A stretch of DNA of 64,000 nt. It comes from Baylisascaris procyonis (lineage: Eukaryota > Nematoda > Chromadorea > Rhabditida > Ascarididae). This document shows, piece after piece, positions 26,787 to 50,091 of the stretch. A program made the position numbers and the translations under genes. Where the stretch lies: positions 4,930,001 to 4,994,000 of the forward strand of contig JAZARR010000146.1 of the NCBI GenBank assembly GCA_037389465.1, read 5' to 3'. Position 1 is the stretch's first letter. Each line of letters opens with the position of its first letter. The notes below the pieces were generated by a model. The model had not been told where the DNA came from. It was given only the letters and a program-made list of their open reading frames with translations, and made no database searches.

Positions 26787-29700
26787 GTACGCTCCACGTT
26801 TCTGATGTTTTCGTAGAATGTTGCATATTTTTTACGCACAATTCCTCATAGTGGCGCCATATCTGCGGAAGCAAACGTATTCATCGGTGCCTGTGTGTAT
26901 GTGTGCGTAGCTGCAGCTGTGGTGAAATTTGATGAGTAGGATGAACGCTAAATTAGAACATGTGGATTAGTTGCAAAAACGCGGGCAGATGGCCAACGTG
27001 GCGAATTTAGTGTTTAATGAGGAGAAAGTTGTATTGGCCATCCGCACACGTTTTTGTTACTCGTTCTCTTGTCCTTATGAGTTATTAACAGTTGGAGGTA
27101 CTACAAAATCTCTAAATTATTTGCTTCTCAGTTGATTGGGACGGAAGAGGGGGGGGGTGACTGAAAGCGAATAGCTGGAAACTCGTGCAGACACCATCAT
27201 GAGCGTGCCATTCTGTTAGATGGCATAGCGCCTGTTCGATGTGGTGTTCAGTGGCGACGATGTAAATAGCAGCTGGCTTCGTACTTACTAACGGTGGGAG
27301 CACTCAAGGTCGTCGTCAACGCATCGCACCGTGGCAAACACACCTACTTTATTCAGATTCCCAAGTGGCGTCGCATAGGAAGGCCTAATTTAATACGCTT
27401 CTGTGATACTCTTTCAAGCTTTCACCATGACTTATCGAGTCCATGGCACGTAGAGCTTAGAAGTTTGCGCGCCTTCTACCCACTTCTACTCGCTGATGCA
27501 TGCTTCTCGCAAACTTATTTACTGTTCGTTTGACTTCTTTTTTCCATTACTAATTTCTATATACTTTATCGAAGTTCGTTGTAATACACTGGAATGAGCA
27601 ATCCAGTAAAGGAGCCTTCATTCGTTCTCCGTTCTCCTTGTGAATTTAGTTACATAGTATAGACGAATGTGGTGTTGGAAGACAGGCTAATTTCGTTTAG
27701 GTTCTTCTGTCAACAAGCCAGCCGTATAAGATGGGCCCGCTTTCATCTGCTTACGAGTCTTGCGACATGTTGTGCGATCGGCTCAAACTACTGAAACTTG
27801 GTTATCAGAAACCACCTTCTTCTTTTCTACGGCAGCAAAGCATAGAATGCTTTCTGAAGCTATTTTATGGAAAATTAAGAAATTTCTGAAGATAACTTTA
27901 GCATCGAAGTGAGTCTAGTAAAGTGTAAAAATAATACGGATGGGAAGACCGTGCAGTCATAAATATGAAGAATATTTCGAAAAGAACGAGCGATTTCTTC
28001 TCGTCTTGCACCTGCACCATATCGCTACGCTACATCCGTGACGATGCCTGAGGGATGAATAGTTCATTACCTGGAAATCAGAACGGTGTCCTATAGAAAC
28101 AGCGAAAACATAGCTATTATTTGCATCGGGAAAATGTTACATTTATGCGTACCGTACCATCAGATCACCAACCATTCACCATCTATTCACTGCCCAGTCG
28201 CCGTGCCATGCAGCCATCCAGTCACCGTATCCACTCACTGTTTTTTGTCTTTCAAAAGAGTCTTCAGTCAAGTCGTTATATGCGTCTTCATGTTGCAGTT
28301 CTCCGCATTAAAATATTCAAATGTAAGTAAATCCCTGTTAATGCTTACAATTTCATTAAATCCACAATCTGGTTTAGTAAAGCGTAAATCACGAAACTTT
28401 TCAACATTCGCGCATTCAATATGAGCCTGGAAATCAAGTTCTGAGCTCCATAAGCGAGATTTTTTGTCAACTGTGTGCAATCAAAACTTTTGCGATCGCT
28501 AGATCTTAAGGATTTGTGCGGAGTTTCTTCGCAGTGGTACGTGGGTCGGCGGTATAAGTGAGTTGCCATCATTTTTTCTTCTCTTTACCTGAGAACATTT
28601 AATTCCACATCGTTTAATCGTGCTTTAACCGCAATTTGAATTAGCTCGTGACTAATGTGGCCTGAGGCCAGGATTTGATAAGGAGGTGGATTGCTTTTGG
28701 ATCTGATAAACGAATTAGTGGATTTTGTGGGGTTACTTCCTTTTGCTGCTTTGCACAATCGTACTCTTCACTGAGAACGACTTAATACTCTCGCATTAAT
28801 TAGCTATTCAATACGTATGTAATGGATATGGCTTTGCTAGAAAATGTATCGCAAAAGATGTGCAAATGAAGGCGAAATAATGTGTACGTAATCAGCACTC
28901 AAGCCACGCTTTTCGCTATGTACTTGCTAATAGACATTGACATATTGTTGGTCCTTTCTCATCGTTGTGTGTTCTTTGAAAGAACAATACTTAATGAACT
29001 CTCTATATTGTTGATTTTCATTTATTTTCTTTCAAATTGCTATTGCAATAGCAGTAAGGCCTCTACGCCTAAGCCTCTACCCAACGATTCGCTATTCCCT
29101 TATAAAGCATGAATTCATATCTATTCGGACAATAAAAATTAGAAGTATCTGCATTCCCAATGTTATACGCTGCGAATTCGCACCGCACTAACCATCAGTG
29201 ACAGCGCAATATATCCTATTTCTTGAATTGATGGATCATTTATATTGTATTGGATTTGTGCGCAACTTTTGCAAATGCTCGATTTTAAGTCTCTAATCTT
29301 CGAAATTCTACTTCTTGAATTTTTGCTGCTTTCATATATTTTTCCAAAAATATTTGAAAAGTATCTTCAAATATGTCACTAGTGATCTGAAAGTCATAGT
29401 AGTTGGAACATCATATTTAGAAGCGATATCATTTTTAATTGCAGGCGTTTAATAGGGTTTTCTTTACAAAGCTTTATACTAAAACGCCATCTTAGTTCAT
29501 GATCTAGTCGCTTGCTGACCTTTCAGTCTACAGTTCTTGCCCGTTAATTCCTCTTCGCGTTTTTAAGGGTCTCTGAGGGTTTTTCCCAAAATTTAAGGGA
29601 AAAAATTTTCCAAGAAATATGTTGCCAAGAGTCTCTTCCGTTATATGCAGTCTGGTCTATGAATATCTTCAAGTGACATTCGAATGAGAATAATTTGAAG

Positions 29701-32700
29701 TGATAATGAACAATAAGATTAATAAAATATCATAAGCGGAATGTTAGAATCGTTGAATTATCTATTCAACAAATAAAGGCTTATAATAGCAAGTGCTTAA
29801 TGCTTGACAAATAATTGTGTGGATATCCTCATGTGTGGATATTATATTCTAATATAATAATTTCATTATTTTCTATCAAAAACACATATTTGCATCGACT
29901 AGACTTCCTCAGAGTATATATCTTATAGGGAGTTTCTCAAGAAACATATTTTGAGGTGGTCTGACTCCATCCTTAACTGTAAACTTTATCCGATACGCCG
30001 AAATACTACAGTTGATAGAATGATCGTTGATCGTAGTTAACACACCCGTCTAAAATGAACGCCACATTAATGCAACATTGCTGCAGAAATTCAATGGAAT
30101 ATATTCTCTTAGCTGGCTCATTCTACATTCAATTCTACTCACTTGTTTTAATGAACCGTTGAAATTCATGGAAAAGCTTTTCGATTGTAGCGTGAAATAA
30201 CTGTGTACATCTTTTAATACTGTATCTTATCATCAAAAAAAAAAAAAAAAAATTTAACAGCATATGTTTCCATGCAAACTTTTCGCGTTTTTAATGATTA
30301 ACGTTTCTAACAACTACTTATTATCATAACTGTGAGCTTAATAACTCGGGTAACACATTTATTTCTTTTTCACTTTTCACCTTTATGAAAAAAACTTGTT
30401 GCCGAATATTTCGTCTCGGATATTTCAAATTGTATTGCCGTAGGAATGGCATGAGAGCCTGTCTACTATATAAAATTTTTTTGGAGATAGTTTCGCTGAA
30501 TTAATCTACGACGGTTGGTGATTTGATAAAATATGTTGTGCTGATAATCGGATATTTTTCGAACAAAAAAAGAAACAACTGCATGAGAAATTAGTGAAAA
30601 TGCTAAGGAAATAAATTTGCATTTTTCCTTACGTTTATACAATATCAATAAAGCATTTCATTAAATCTAATGAATACGACATTTTCGAAATAGAAAAAAA
30701 AAAAAGAAAGGAGTTAATTATAAAGGGTTTTCGATCGATCAGGTGCGATGATTCATTAGGAGAGGTCTTCAGTGTTTCCTGCTATCTTATGGCTAAATTC
30801 GATAAATAAACGAATGATAATACCTCGTTAGTAGCATTTACGAATGCGATACGTACGACATATCACTACTGTGAAAAAGCGATAAGTTATCAATGCATTA
30901 ACGGACATGATTTGCTTCGGTGGATGATTTTTGCTCAGCTATTTTTCGAAAGTAACTGCTAATTGCTACTGTGGTTACACCTGACAATTTTGTTGTATTT
31001 TCAATAGCTATTGGACTATAAATAGTGGATACTGCGATGCGAGCGATCAATTTTTGGTAAGGATAGAGAAGTGGAAGGGGGGGGGTGGGGGAAGGGAGGG
31101 GAAGGAGGGAGGGAAGGAAGGAACACCTAATGCGTAAGTATGGAATAGAACCGTTTCATGAAACGGAGAAATAGGACTATGCTTCGATTTTAGTGAGTTA
31201 TTCGAGTAAGGTAGTGCTCAATGGAATTTCTTCTACTCTGGTGACACCCTCGCCTGGAATCACAAAAAAAAAAAAACTTCATGCTCTTGCGCCGAACGTC
31301 AAGCATACAGATGACGTTGACTGATTGGCAATAGCAAGATGACTTTCAAAGTTAGAAGCCGAGTCATGACGCTTAACTGTGATGTGATTTTTATTTGTAG
31401 TGTAACTGGTGGACGACTCAAAAAATGCGATGGATGGATTGAAAATCGATTGACAACTGCATGCGAAAATATGGCTACTTCAAGAAGTGAGATTGAGTCC
31501 TCAGGGGATACAGAATGAAATTGCGTGCAGCATATTTTCTGCTATTTTCTGCTGGAGGGTCACATTCGCAATGAAAAGGCTGCGATTTTGCACTTATTTG
31601 TTTGAACGTTTCTGATGAATATTATGGATTATTACGTATTTACAAGGGATAAGATTCGCATTTCAATTTGTTATTTTTGTTGCTACATTTTTTTTTGCTT
31701 CGTACACATTTCATAGCAAATGTCACACATCCGGCTTATCGCAGGTAGTGCGATGAAAGGTGCAACACAAATGGGACATCCTGTGCATTTCAAACGCTCT
31801 CATCGATGAATTGCAGAATAGAGCTATAGAAAACAGAGAGGGAGAAAGTTGAAAGGGCCTCTGCCTATCATAAGTCACCATAAATATTATTTGTAGTCTA
31901 CCTTTAGACTTGAACAAAATTATTTTAGTTAATAATAGTGCACTAATTAGTACCATATAGAGAGGAAGTTTTCTCTGGGCACAAAATTAAGAAGCTCTTT
32001 AACATCATAAGCACTCCCGAGAGAATTTCACGCAATTATCTCTTGTTGATAGTACATTTTATTTATCCACTAGGAGGGGGCGAAACCTCCGCATAACTCA
32101 TCAAGCTTTAACCTTTTAGTAATGATAAGCACATCGCAGTATATCTCAATTTTAGTGGAAGCAAGAACTGATAACAACATGAAAACTAATTCAGAGCTTG
32201 ATGTAATGGTTTGATAGCACTTGTTTTTTTGTATAGCGCTTAAAAAGTAATCATAATAATACACCAATACTGTGAATGATGTGTATCGAGCGATCTAATC
32301 AGAAATTCTACAATGCACATTGACTGCATCTAAAAGAAATGCAACGAAGTTGTTTGTTTTCCTTTATGCGAATTTTTTGAAATATTTTCTGGATTAGCTT
32401 AAAGTGAGAATGAGAGTCATTGCCGAACGTTTGAAAATTCAAAAGCGCCTTCATCGCTCCACTCTCAAATACGTCATTCCTATTATTAGTTATGTAATAT
32501 GGATTGCTATGAATTCGACTCTGCGATAAATCAATTTGTGGATAATGTTTGAAGTAATTTTTTTCTCTCAGTATATATCGTTTCTGAAAGGAGTTGCTTG
32601 ATTTGCATGCTTGCATAAAATTAACAGAAACACGTAAAAGGTCGGCTTCTCCAAAGCTATGATGATTATTGTCACACGTGAAACGATCAGCTATGCTTGA

Positions 32701-32739
32701 GACAGTCGCCTATGTTTTTTGCACTAAAACTTTTCTGTG
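26787..32739. other. Region upstream of the receptor gene
   Basis: Contains GC-richer patches at about 27.1-27.5 kb and 27.9-28.3 kb with open frames on both strands (for example 27294-27533 plus) and a GTAAGT donor-like site at 28323, but no phase-consistent exon set. The rest is AT-rich, with the G-rich tract near 31.1 kb. Confidence 0.35.
31077..31130. repeat. G-rich polypurine tract
   Basis: A run of nine G followed by TGGGGG and several GGGA/GGAA repeats. It could form a G-quadruplex or triplex on the plus strand. Confidence 0.85.
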
Positions 32740-32775
32740 ATATTGCAGAACGGTTGATAATTTGTGGACGCTAAT
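32740..32775 (+). promoter_or_regulatory. Acceptor-like site before the receptor start codon, possibly for trans-splicing
   Basis: The receptor ATG at 32776 follows a pyrimidine-rich stretch ending TGATATTGCAG near 32749, with an in-frame TAA between that site and the ATG. This fits either a 5' UTR exon or a spliced-leader acceptor, as is common in nematodes. It also supports 32776 as the start rather than an upstream codon. Confidence 0.4.
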
Positions 32776-40999
<8,224 letters not shown>

Positions 41000-41037
41000 G
41001 AACAGAATGATTTCACTTCAAGGAAAATAAAAACACA

Positions 41038-41214
41038 TTATCGCATATGCATAAGAGGGCAACCATTCAGCGTTGAGTCATATGTGACGCCACTTCGCAC
41101 AGTACATCTATGCTTCCGGTAGCAGTCAATCTCCACTCTTTGTTGCTGCTCGACGCTATCAACAGCCGGCTGGATAGACCACAAAGGCAAGCAAATAATC
41201 AAGCAAGCAATCAT
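41038..41214 (-). CDS. Small ORF with signal peptide and cysteines
   Basis: ATG at 41214 to TAA at 41038-41040, 58 aa. The N terminus MIACLIICLPLWSIQPAV is a good signal peptide; the rest has three Cys (DCYRKHRC and GCP). It may be a small secreted peptide, or an alternative first exon of the cysteine-rich gene downstream on the same strand. Confidence 0.28.
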   Translation of the reverse strand: MIACLIICLPLWSIQPAVDSVEQQQRVEIDCYRKHRCTVRSGVTYDSTLNGCPLMHMR

Positions 41215-44200
41215 GCGAAAACAGAACAGTGAGTTTTTTTTGGCTCGTTGGTGCCTAGGTGGTCACCACACATCAATAAATACGCCTACGAAACAGCTTT
41301 ACATGCGCAAATGCACAACACTAATATTGCTTTTGCAGTGCGATATTGACTAAGGAAATGCTTTGTCATTGACAGTTGCCCTCTTGCAATGGGATCCCGA
41401 TCAAGGTTCACATATGCAATTTCAAATCCATAGGGACATCCAGTGTTTACCCTTTCCCGTCCACTTACAATTATTTTCATTTTAAGTGTACTTTATATAA
41501 AATTGTTTGCTTGCAGATTTCTTCAAATTTTAGCGCCAGAAGGTGGGGGAGGGGTAGGGGAGTGGAGGAAGGAGGAGCAGAGAGAGATGTTGTTCGGTTA
41601 TTTTTTGCCATTCGAAATGCAAGATGACCAGAATAAGCGCAAGGAAAAAACACCACAAGAATATTCCACTGTCAGTTTTCCTGGTAACAGGATCTTATCA
41701 AAAATTATTTTATCGATTTACTCTGAAAGTGCTCAAAATTATAACTCATCACTACCCTTTAAACTCGCCAGTTTCAAATAACCTTTGCACCCACTTTATC
41801 ACCCCTACCCTCCGTCTCAAAAAAGATCGTTGATCCCAAGGAAGATTATTGGGGAAATGGATGATACAAAATAAGTTACGCACTGTAGGTTCAAGTTAGT
41901 GGTTCATTTTCACAAGTTAAGGAGTTTTATATATTCCGATAACAAGGATGTGAAGAGTTTTGGTACTCAGAGCTCATGGTTATCTTCAGGCTTACAAATT
42001 TGAGAGTATTACCACATTGGAAAGAAGAATCGAGAGAGCGCCTAGCTATCCACATAGGTAATCTGACAGCGATATGCTTGAAAAGGCTGAGCAATGGCAT
42101 CGAAAGTCGTTTAACGGCAATTCATCTGATTGATACTTAAATCATGAATTAGAGCTTAATCTTATTGATCGCCGAAATGGGAACTGTGCAAAGGCGGCAT
42201 CCAAACAAAACGAAAAAAAGCGCTTCACTGATTGAAAGAAAGCTATAAAATCGCTTCTATTTCACTAAGCGCAAATGCATGTCACTGTCGTCAAGCCGTT
42301 AGTGTCATTTTAGATGGCGAACGACTAACGAAAAAACGTATTCCCAATAGAATTGTTTACTAATTTCTAATTTACTAATGCATGGTAGTCCATACGTCAA
42401 TGCGTTCAGTTATTATCGACTCATATTTAATAATAGTCGAATATCAACTACGTTTAGCAATGCTAGGCTAAATGATTAATTGCTCTAAGCTAATCATCGA
42501 AGCTAACGAATTTATTTTAGTACTGATTAGAAGTGCGATATGTCCTTCACGTTCCCTTAAATAATACAAGCATTCCTTTTCCTAGTGAGCATATGAATTA
42601 CAAGAGATTCTGTTAGATGTGCAGTTTTCCGATGGCAATCAGCTCTTTTCTGTGCATTTATTTGCAATCTTCGAAAATTAAAAAAAATATGCTTTATTTC
42701 TGCAATCATATCTAACCTCTCAAGAAAAAGACGAACGATTTCATAAATGGTATAAGCTAAAAATAGTGTTAATTGAAAACTGATTTGTTTTATATGGAAG
42801 CACGCTATTCAACGAGTAAATTCGGCGTTAGAGCTTGACTAATATGGAAAATGAAATTACCTTCTCATAGTTCAACATAAGTTGCTCTGGTTTTCGTATC
42901 GAAAGCAAAAACTGCTCGAGTAGAATTATTGGCCTAGTTGGCTTGTCAGAAAGGATGCTTTTAACTGCATCATCAGCAGTACCTAGAACACCTATCGACG
43001 CTTCATTGTCACATAACCAATTTTAACAGACGCATACACACTGTTTCTCTACATTAAGAGACGTCCCTCTATAAGACCAATTTGAAGGCTTCCAGAGGAA
43101 GTTATTGAATTTAAGAAGGATAGTAAAGTTGACAGATGGGGAAAAAAAGAGGAAATGAAGGAAAAGGATGACAAACGATGAATCACTTTGAATAATTTGA
43201 AAGCATAATGTAAGTTGGATACTCAATTGGCATATTTGTGAGCAAATAGCGGTCACATAAACAATGAAAGACACTCGAAACTGGGAGATTTTTCTCACAC
43301 ACAAACGCATTGCTCTTTTTGCTAATCGCACACTCATGCCCGTCGACGGACAAGCGCACCCCGCGTAACGGCTATTGCACGGTCATCGATCATGCAGTTC
43401 TGCTTTCTTCAATCAACACCACCTAAACGATTCTCCCCTCACATTGGAACCACCCTCCCCTTCCTCTTCCTTTCTTTTCTTATAGCCCTCTTCGCCTACC
43501 TCGCCTCGCTTATTTTGAAAGGCGGGCAAGAAACTTCTGGATGAAACTTCACTAGTTCTAATTAGCTTAAGCAGAGGACATTAGGATGCATGAAAGTAAA
43601 CAAATCGTTTCGGGGCAATTGCAAAATAGAACGATCAACGAAAAAATCGGGAAGGAATGGCTGCTCGAGAACATCTGATTACCCAAAGTAGAGGTCGTTG
43701 CGATGTGAAAATGCTTGCAACACCCGAAGTGTTAGCTGAAACTTTAACGTCGTTTCAAGTGAAACATTCTATAGCACAACTCTATAATCAAAGAAATAAT
43801 TGAACAACCGGTTTTGATCATGCACTGTATGCTAGAAGGGTTTACTTGGAGGACGTTTAGATTTGCTTGTACAGGCCAAGAAGAAACTAGAACATAAAAT
43901 ATTCGAGCAGTACATATTGAATACAGTTATAGAGATAGCCTATCGAAGTACAAATAACTTATATCTGCTAAGAAGGAGCACTTGTGACTGATATTGAGTA
44001 GTGACCGAATTAGCGACCAAATTATTGTGACGATGAGTATACTCAGTGAAAAGTATGAAAGCGATTGCGACTGCTGGAAATAATTTACTTGCCAAATTGT
44101 TGTTTTTTTTTGGTGCCTAATTAAGTAAATGATAGATGGAGAGGGAGGAGTGGGACCACAGTGAGACGAAAAGCATTGCAAATAAAGAGGATAAAGGCGC

Positions 44201-47200
44201 ACATCGAAAGCATCCAAACCGATTATGGAGTGAGTCGGCAAGTCTGACCCGATGAAAGGATGCGCGCCTGCTTTTTGCGGTTGCAACGCAACGCGGAAAC
44301 TCTAAAATTTGTTCTCTCATAGCGAACCGTTTGTGAATAAATAGCCATAAACAAGTGTCTAACGCAAATCGCACAAGCAGTCTCACACAACTGTTGAACA
44401 TTTAACTTCGTATTGCTCAAAATCGACAACCTCCTCCCATTAATATTTTCCACAAGGTACATTAAAGCTTATAGTATGATTATCTTGCGTATTTTCGATC
44501 ATCAAAGAGAAGAAGCGACAGAAATATAGCATGAGAAAGGAATATAGCATAAGAATTGAGGACGGAGAATAGAGTTCAAGCGATTATGCATTATACGATA
44601 TTTACTTTCCCCTGAACTGTTTTCAAAATCGGGCTCTAAAGAGAGAAACGAATAGAATATACGCATAATGGGCATAGAAAATCCAACAAAAACACCGATG
44701 TAACTATTGGCTTCTTAGTTATTCCTCAAAAATTTCATTTCTCCGAGTGGAAAAAAGAATAGTGTACCTTATACTTAAAGAATTTGCCAAATTTTCCAAC
44801 CGTTTTTGAGGTTAAATTGAAAAATCGAATTGAAGAAAACGATGATTGATGCTGAAACAGAACACCTCAGTGCTTGCTACGTGTTTCGAGTGAACACTTG
44901 CGCTAATGTGATTGTTGAGGAACATACTGAAAAACTGTGCCTGATAGACTTAGCTGATGGAGTATTAACACCTCGATAAATAGTTCTAAAAGTGTTCTTG
45001 AAACGTAGTACTATTGCTGACTTCCTGTTGAGCTATTGCAGAAACGCATCAGGATCATTGATGTACCGTACTTTTTTTACGCATAGATGTCGAGACATTA
45101 AAAAAAAAAAAAAAACGAAAAAAGAGTAACTATCGAGATATCGGCGCTCAACGAATGCGATGCGTCATTGCGTTGAAATCGACTAGAGTTTCAAGTAGAA
45201 AAGATGATTGCAGCTGCCTTATGCTAGAGCAGACAAACAACTATACGACTTTTTGTGCTTATATTAAGTACGACATACTATCGCACCATAATCGAACCGT
45301 GAATATTTAGGAATTGCGATACTGATAAGTCTCAGTGAATCATTAAGTACTGACTTAAAAAGTGAAAGTTACATAATTATCAAATAATTAGTTGAGTAGG
45401 CTGGATTGAATTATGCCGAGATTCCTTCCGGTTCAGCGCTGCAACTATCAGGCTTCGCGTAAAACGCAAGTAGATACACAAAAGATAGCCTGACCGAGAG
45501 ACTATAATGCACTTTGCACTGTTTCGCTTTGGTCCTTCACCTTTGGATGAGTTCTCGATACCTGAAGTTTTGAACACTTGAATAAATTTGCATAATTATA
45601 CGGGCAATTGCTCTTGATTAGCACTTCAACGATTTAAACGAGTCACATGAGCAAAAATTAGGAGCGTGATGGTTCTTGCGCCGTTTTTCTATTATTTATG
45701 GGAGCGATTGGCGAGTCATGGACGGCACTCCAAAAAAAAACGTATTCGCCAGCCTTCTGAGCATGTTGTTCCTTTTGTTGTAATAATGCAGTCTTTCTTT
45801 CTTTACGAACTCGCATTGCCAGCTGGTGAGACAGCTGAGCGACACTTTTGAAAAAAAAGTTTTTTTTTTCGGAAGAATGCTTTTTTTACGAACGAAACGC
45901 GGCAAATCGTTCAGATGTGCTCTTTTTTTCTACACTACTGCATCACCTCCGACGTGAACGATCTCAACCCGATCTCTATTTTTATACGCTTTTTTTTGCA
46001 TTACACATTGAAAAGTATCATGAACTCAGTGTGTCTATCCGTTTTTATATGCGTATGTTGTCGGTCACCAATATTTTAAATAACAACTCTTAGAAGATTT
46101 TCACACGTAAAGTTTTCAAAGTTTTCACTTAGCTCAACCGCTGAAACGAGTAAATTTTGTCGAATCGAATGGGGTGGAAGGAACCCTCTTATTGTGAAAG
46201 TGATCTGTGAATTTAAAAAGAAATCATCTACTCGAATTTGCTTCAGTTGATCATTGCTCTCACTTTCACTCCTTCGATTCATTCGTCATTAATAATGCCG
46301 ATTGCATTTCTACCGCAACCATACTTTAACATCCACTATCGATTCTCTCATTGTTTATTGTCACTGCGTTTTATAATTGCTGCCGTAACACTTGTTAGTA
46401 AGACCATTCTCTCCTTGACTGTCTCATTTTGCTTCAATTAGCACTCTTCATTGTTTGACGAGTCAAACATATTCTAGTTCTAGCATTTCAATTTGGCACC
46501 TTTAAGGTTGTCACGTTCCCTTGAATGTCACGTTCTTGCGTCGCATCTCATGTCACTCACTCGTCCGTTACGAAACTGTACATTCGTCTTATCCTCTCTC
46601 TTTATCCCTCCTTTCTCTTCTATTTGTACGACAAACTATTGCCTGATTTGTTTGACTGCATCTACTTGCAACGTCTATGAGATCATCATTGAGGTTGCTT
46701 CATAACACACTTCAACCCTCGAAATAGTCTATTTAATCCGACCCAATTTGGATTGCTTTCTTGTAAATCTATACTCTCTCAATTAATTTCTTTCTTAGGT
46801 GCCTGGGTTATGGCATCGAAATATGAAAGTTCAAACGAAAGTCGAAAAAAGTTCAGAGTAATGAAAAGTCGAAAGTTGTTGTGTTCAAAATTCATAGGTG
46901 TTATAGCACCAAGATCACGTGCGCCATACAAAGTAATACCAAAACCTTTGCAAACGATCTAAAAATTTGCAGGCCACTAATAAATCTGTCTCTGATTTCC
47001 ATTTCCTACAAAAGAATTTCAATCGTCTTAGAAATTGCCCATATTTATGGAAATTGAATGTTTTCTATGACAGATGAAATGTTTATACACATCAACTACG
47101 GATGTGATCGCCTCTTTGAGATTGGTGGTCGATATTTTTCTTTACAGATGATGGTAGACATGATCGTGGTGTTATATTCGTTTGGAATTGTAATCCGCTA

Positions 47201-50091
47201 CTCATCATTGTTATCGAAACACTATCAGTCAGATGCTTGAGCGAAGGACGCCGAATAAAACATTATATGATTAGAAAACCCGCAAGATAAAATATCATAA
47301 AACACGAAACGATCCAAGAATGACCTCGAACTTGAAAAAACCTCTGTGCCTCAGGTTTTTCGCACTTCAAAAAAGCGAGGTCGCTATTTGCAAACAACCA
47401 AAAAGGAGAAAGGGAGGAAGGGAGGAATATTTTGAAGGAGGAAGAAAACTCTATGCACCCAAATAGTGCAAATAATCGCAAAGTAAATTTTGTAAGTTGC
47501 GATGATAAAATGTAACACCAGGCAAAATCAATAGAAAGAAATGACGAATTTAAAAAAAAAACTCTCCGTTTTAAACGTTCTGATTTGCATTTCTTTCTCC
47601 CCTCCTCCCATATTTTATCGTCAACCATAAGTACCTACAACGCAAGGTGAAGAGAACTGCCACCTCCCCCTTTCCCCCACCACCTCTCTCTCCTCCACTG
47701 CTCCATCGGAAACATTTTTGAGTTTAAAACTTAGTAAGTAAACATAAAACAATGAAAAAATCAATACGCAGAATGTTCGTTGAAAAGCACCTCTGCTTGA
47801 TGTGAAACAACCATACTGGTAATATCTATTAAGAAACAACGATAAACCCACTGTGCAATTAAAGGAAAAAACGATGGTTTAAAGGAGGCACAACAGAAGG
47901 AAATTGTCTGGGCCGGCCAAACAGGAAATGCGAGAAAGCATATAACTTAATCTATGCAACATCAATGGGAAACGTTGGTAACACCAACCCTCCATCTATA
48001 TTGCTTGCGTTAATAATTCAATATCAATAAAAATACATCAGAAGCACGTGACATCACCACACATGCAAATCAGCCACGAAGATTAATAAAGTAAAAGTGT
48101 CAGAGTATCTGCTTGATAATGTCACGCCTTTGATAAATATTCATTGAAAGCAAATTAAGTTGTTTCAACACCCCTTCCTCTTCATCCCACCCCTCCCCCC
48201 ACAAAAAATTAACTGAACCGAAGCCTCAAAAACTCCGTTGAGAATCTCTCTTCCAACATTTTTGCACGACAAACCAAATCACTGAGATATATCTCTAAAT
48301 TATAGAATCTCTGTTTACTTCTTTATGGGTTAAATGAGACAAAACAGCAATGAAATATTCGCAGATATAACCGATTGCAACCAAAAAATATTAAATGCTG
48401 ATTTTGCACATATGAAACAATGATACACACGGTTCCGCACAACAATTACAATAAGAAAGAAGGATCTATAGCATAAAAATTGGGTGAAACACAATGTCAA
48501 CGCTGCTAGGGAGGTCGGAGGCGGGGAGGGGGGGGGAAAGGAGCAGTGGGAAGATGGGAGGGCGAATGGAAGATGAGGGGGGTAGTGAAATTGGAATGCA
48601 CGGATATGTTTCTTGCCGGATAAATATATAGTGAATTTTGTTGGGCATGCATCAACTTTTGTTCAGTTTCCATCACGTCCCATCATCGTTCGTAAACAGT
48701 ATAACTCATGCAGTGATTACAACTGAATATACAAAGGAATTTCGGTATTTTGTACGTCTGCAATATTTGCTGTATTTGCTGTACGTCAACCACAGCAATA
48801 CTGCAACATCCAAAAGCAGGTCGATTCGATGAACGCAGCCGAATTTGGGGGAACTTCTTTTTACAAGAGATGATTATGGACTAACCATCGCAGCAATTCT
48901 TATCTTCCTCATTCACTACGAACAACTGAACAACGATGGGCATGAGCAAAGAGGGCTAGAGGTAGGGAAGGGGGCGGAGGTGGGAGGAGGGGAGATCATG
49001 ACATCGCACTGCCATGTTCCATTGTGAGAGTGTTAAAAGGTGACACTACTTGCATTAGTTCACAATAAATGCAATATGTAGCCCGCAGAAATCGACTGCA
49101 CATTGCATCCCAGTCAACCGATAGCATGTCCTACGCAAACCCACAAAATCGTTTGGGTTGGAAGTCTAATATCGTACGAAGAGGGCAGCATTTGGTCGGT
49201 TTAGGAGAAAAAACAATGGAAGCAAAGAAAAAACGAAAATTATGAAAGATTGGAATAAAAAGTGTTTAAGCGAAATAAAAAGCATCAAATGGAATAGAAA
49301 GCGTTCAAATGAACAATAAAGAGACAGGAAAGTGATAATTGCGTTTGAAATTAAAATGAGGCAATTCGTCAAAACACAAAACAGTAGATTAATGGAACCT
49401 AAACGCTGCATAAAACTCAGAATTACCACCTTTTGTTACATATCCCAACTTACAACGAACAAATCAATTAGTACAGAATTTCTTACCGCTTCAAAAGCCT
49501 ACGCAAGAAGCCAATAAAATGCTCTTTTATTCTGAATTAGCCTTAACACTTCCGCAAACACCACGCTCTCTAAGCATCAGTCAATCAGCTATAGCGGTTT
49601 GCTGAATAGATGCCCGACTTTGCCATTCTCTTTTTTTACAAACTTTGCAAATCTTTTTGCCTAAAATCTTTTGAAAAGTTTGCCACTTTGCCTTCCCTTT
49701 TTTCTTCGAAAACAACGTTAGAGAAATCGAGCAGCGTAATGTCTCCCATACCGATCAACGTTCGTCTTTTTGTAGTAGTAGCACCGTTTCAAGTTCATTT
49801 CCTAGCTGCAATCTTTCCCAATATTCGCATAGAAATGGCCTTACAATTAGCGGAAGCTGAAAAGCTCCAAAATGACACATTTGAACAGCCATAAGGAACC
49901 TTTCAAAATTTAAGATATCGTTCTTATTAACATTAATTCAATATAAATTTCTATAGTTCTCCCCTTTTCTAGCACCATTCTTTCAACAAATTGGCACAAC
50001 AAAAGAACCTGAGGATAAAGCCAAAAATGGCAGAAACAACATTTGGAATCATGAAATGCACTAAATTACGAGTAAGCATTCAGAAGATACA
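41215..50091. other. Region without a supportable gene
   Basis: AT-rich, with several polypurine or polypyrimidine blocks (about 41.54, 43.45, 47.4, 47.67, 48.52 and 48.96 kb). A GC-richer patch at 44.16-44.40 kb is open in all three minus frames, with no decisive splice sites. This region also holds the NELF-A 3' flank. Confidence 0.35.
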
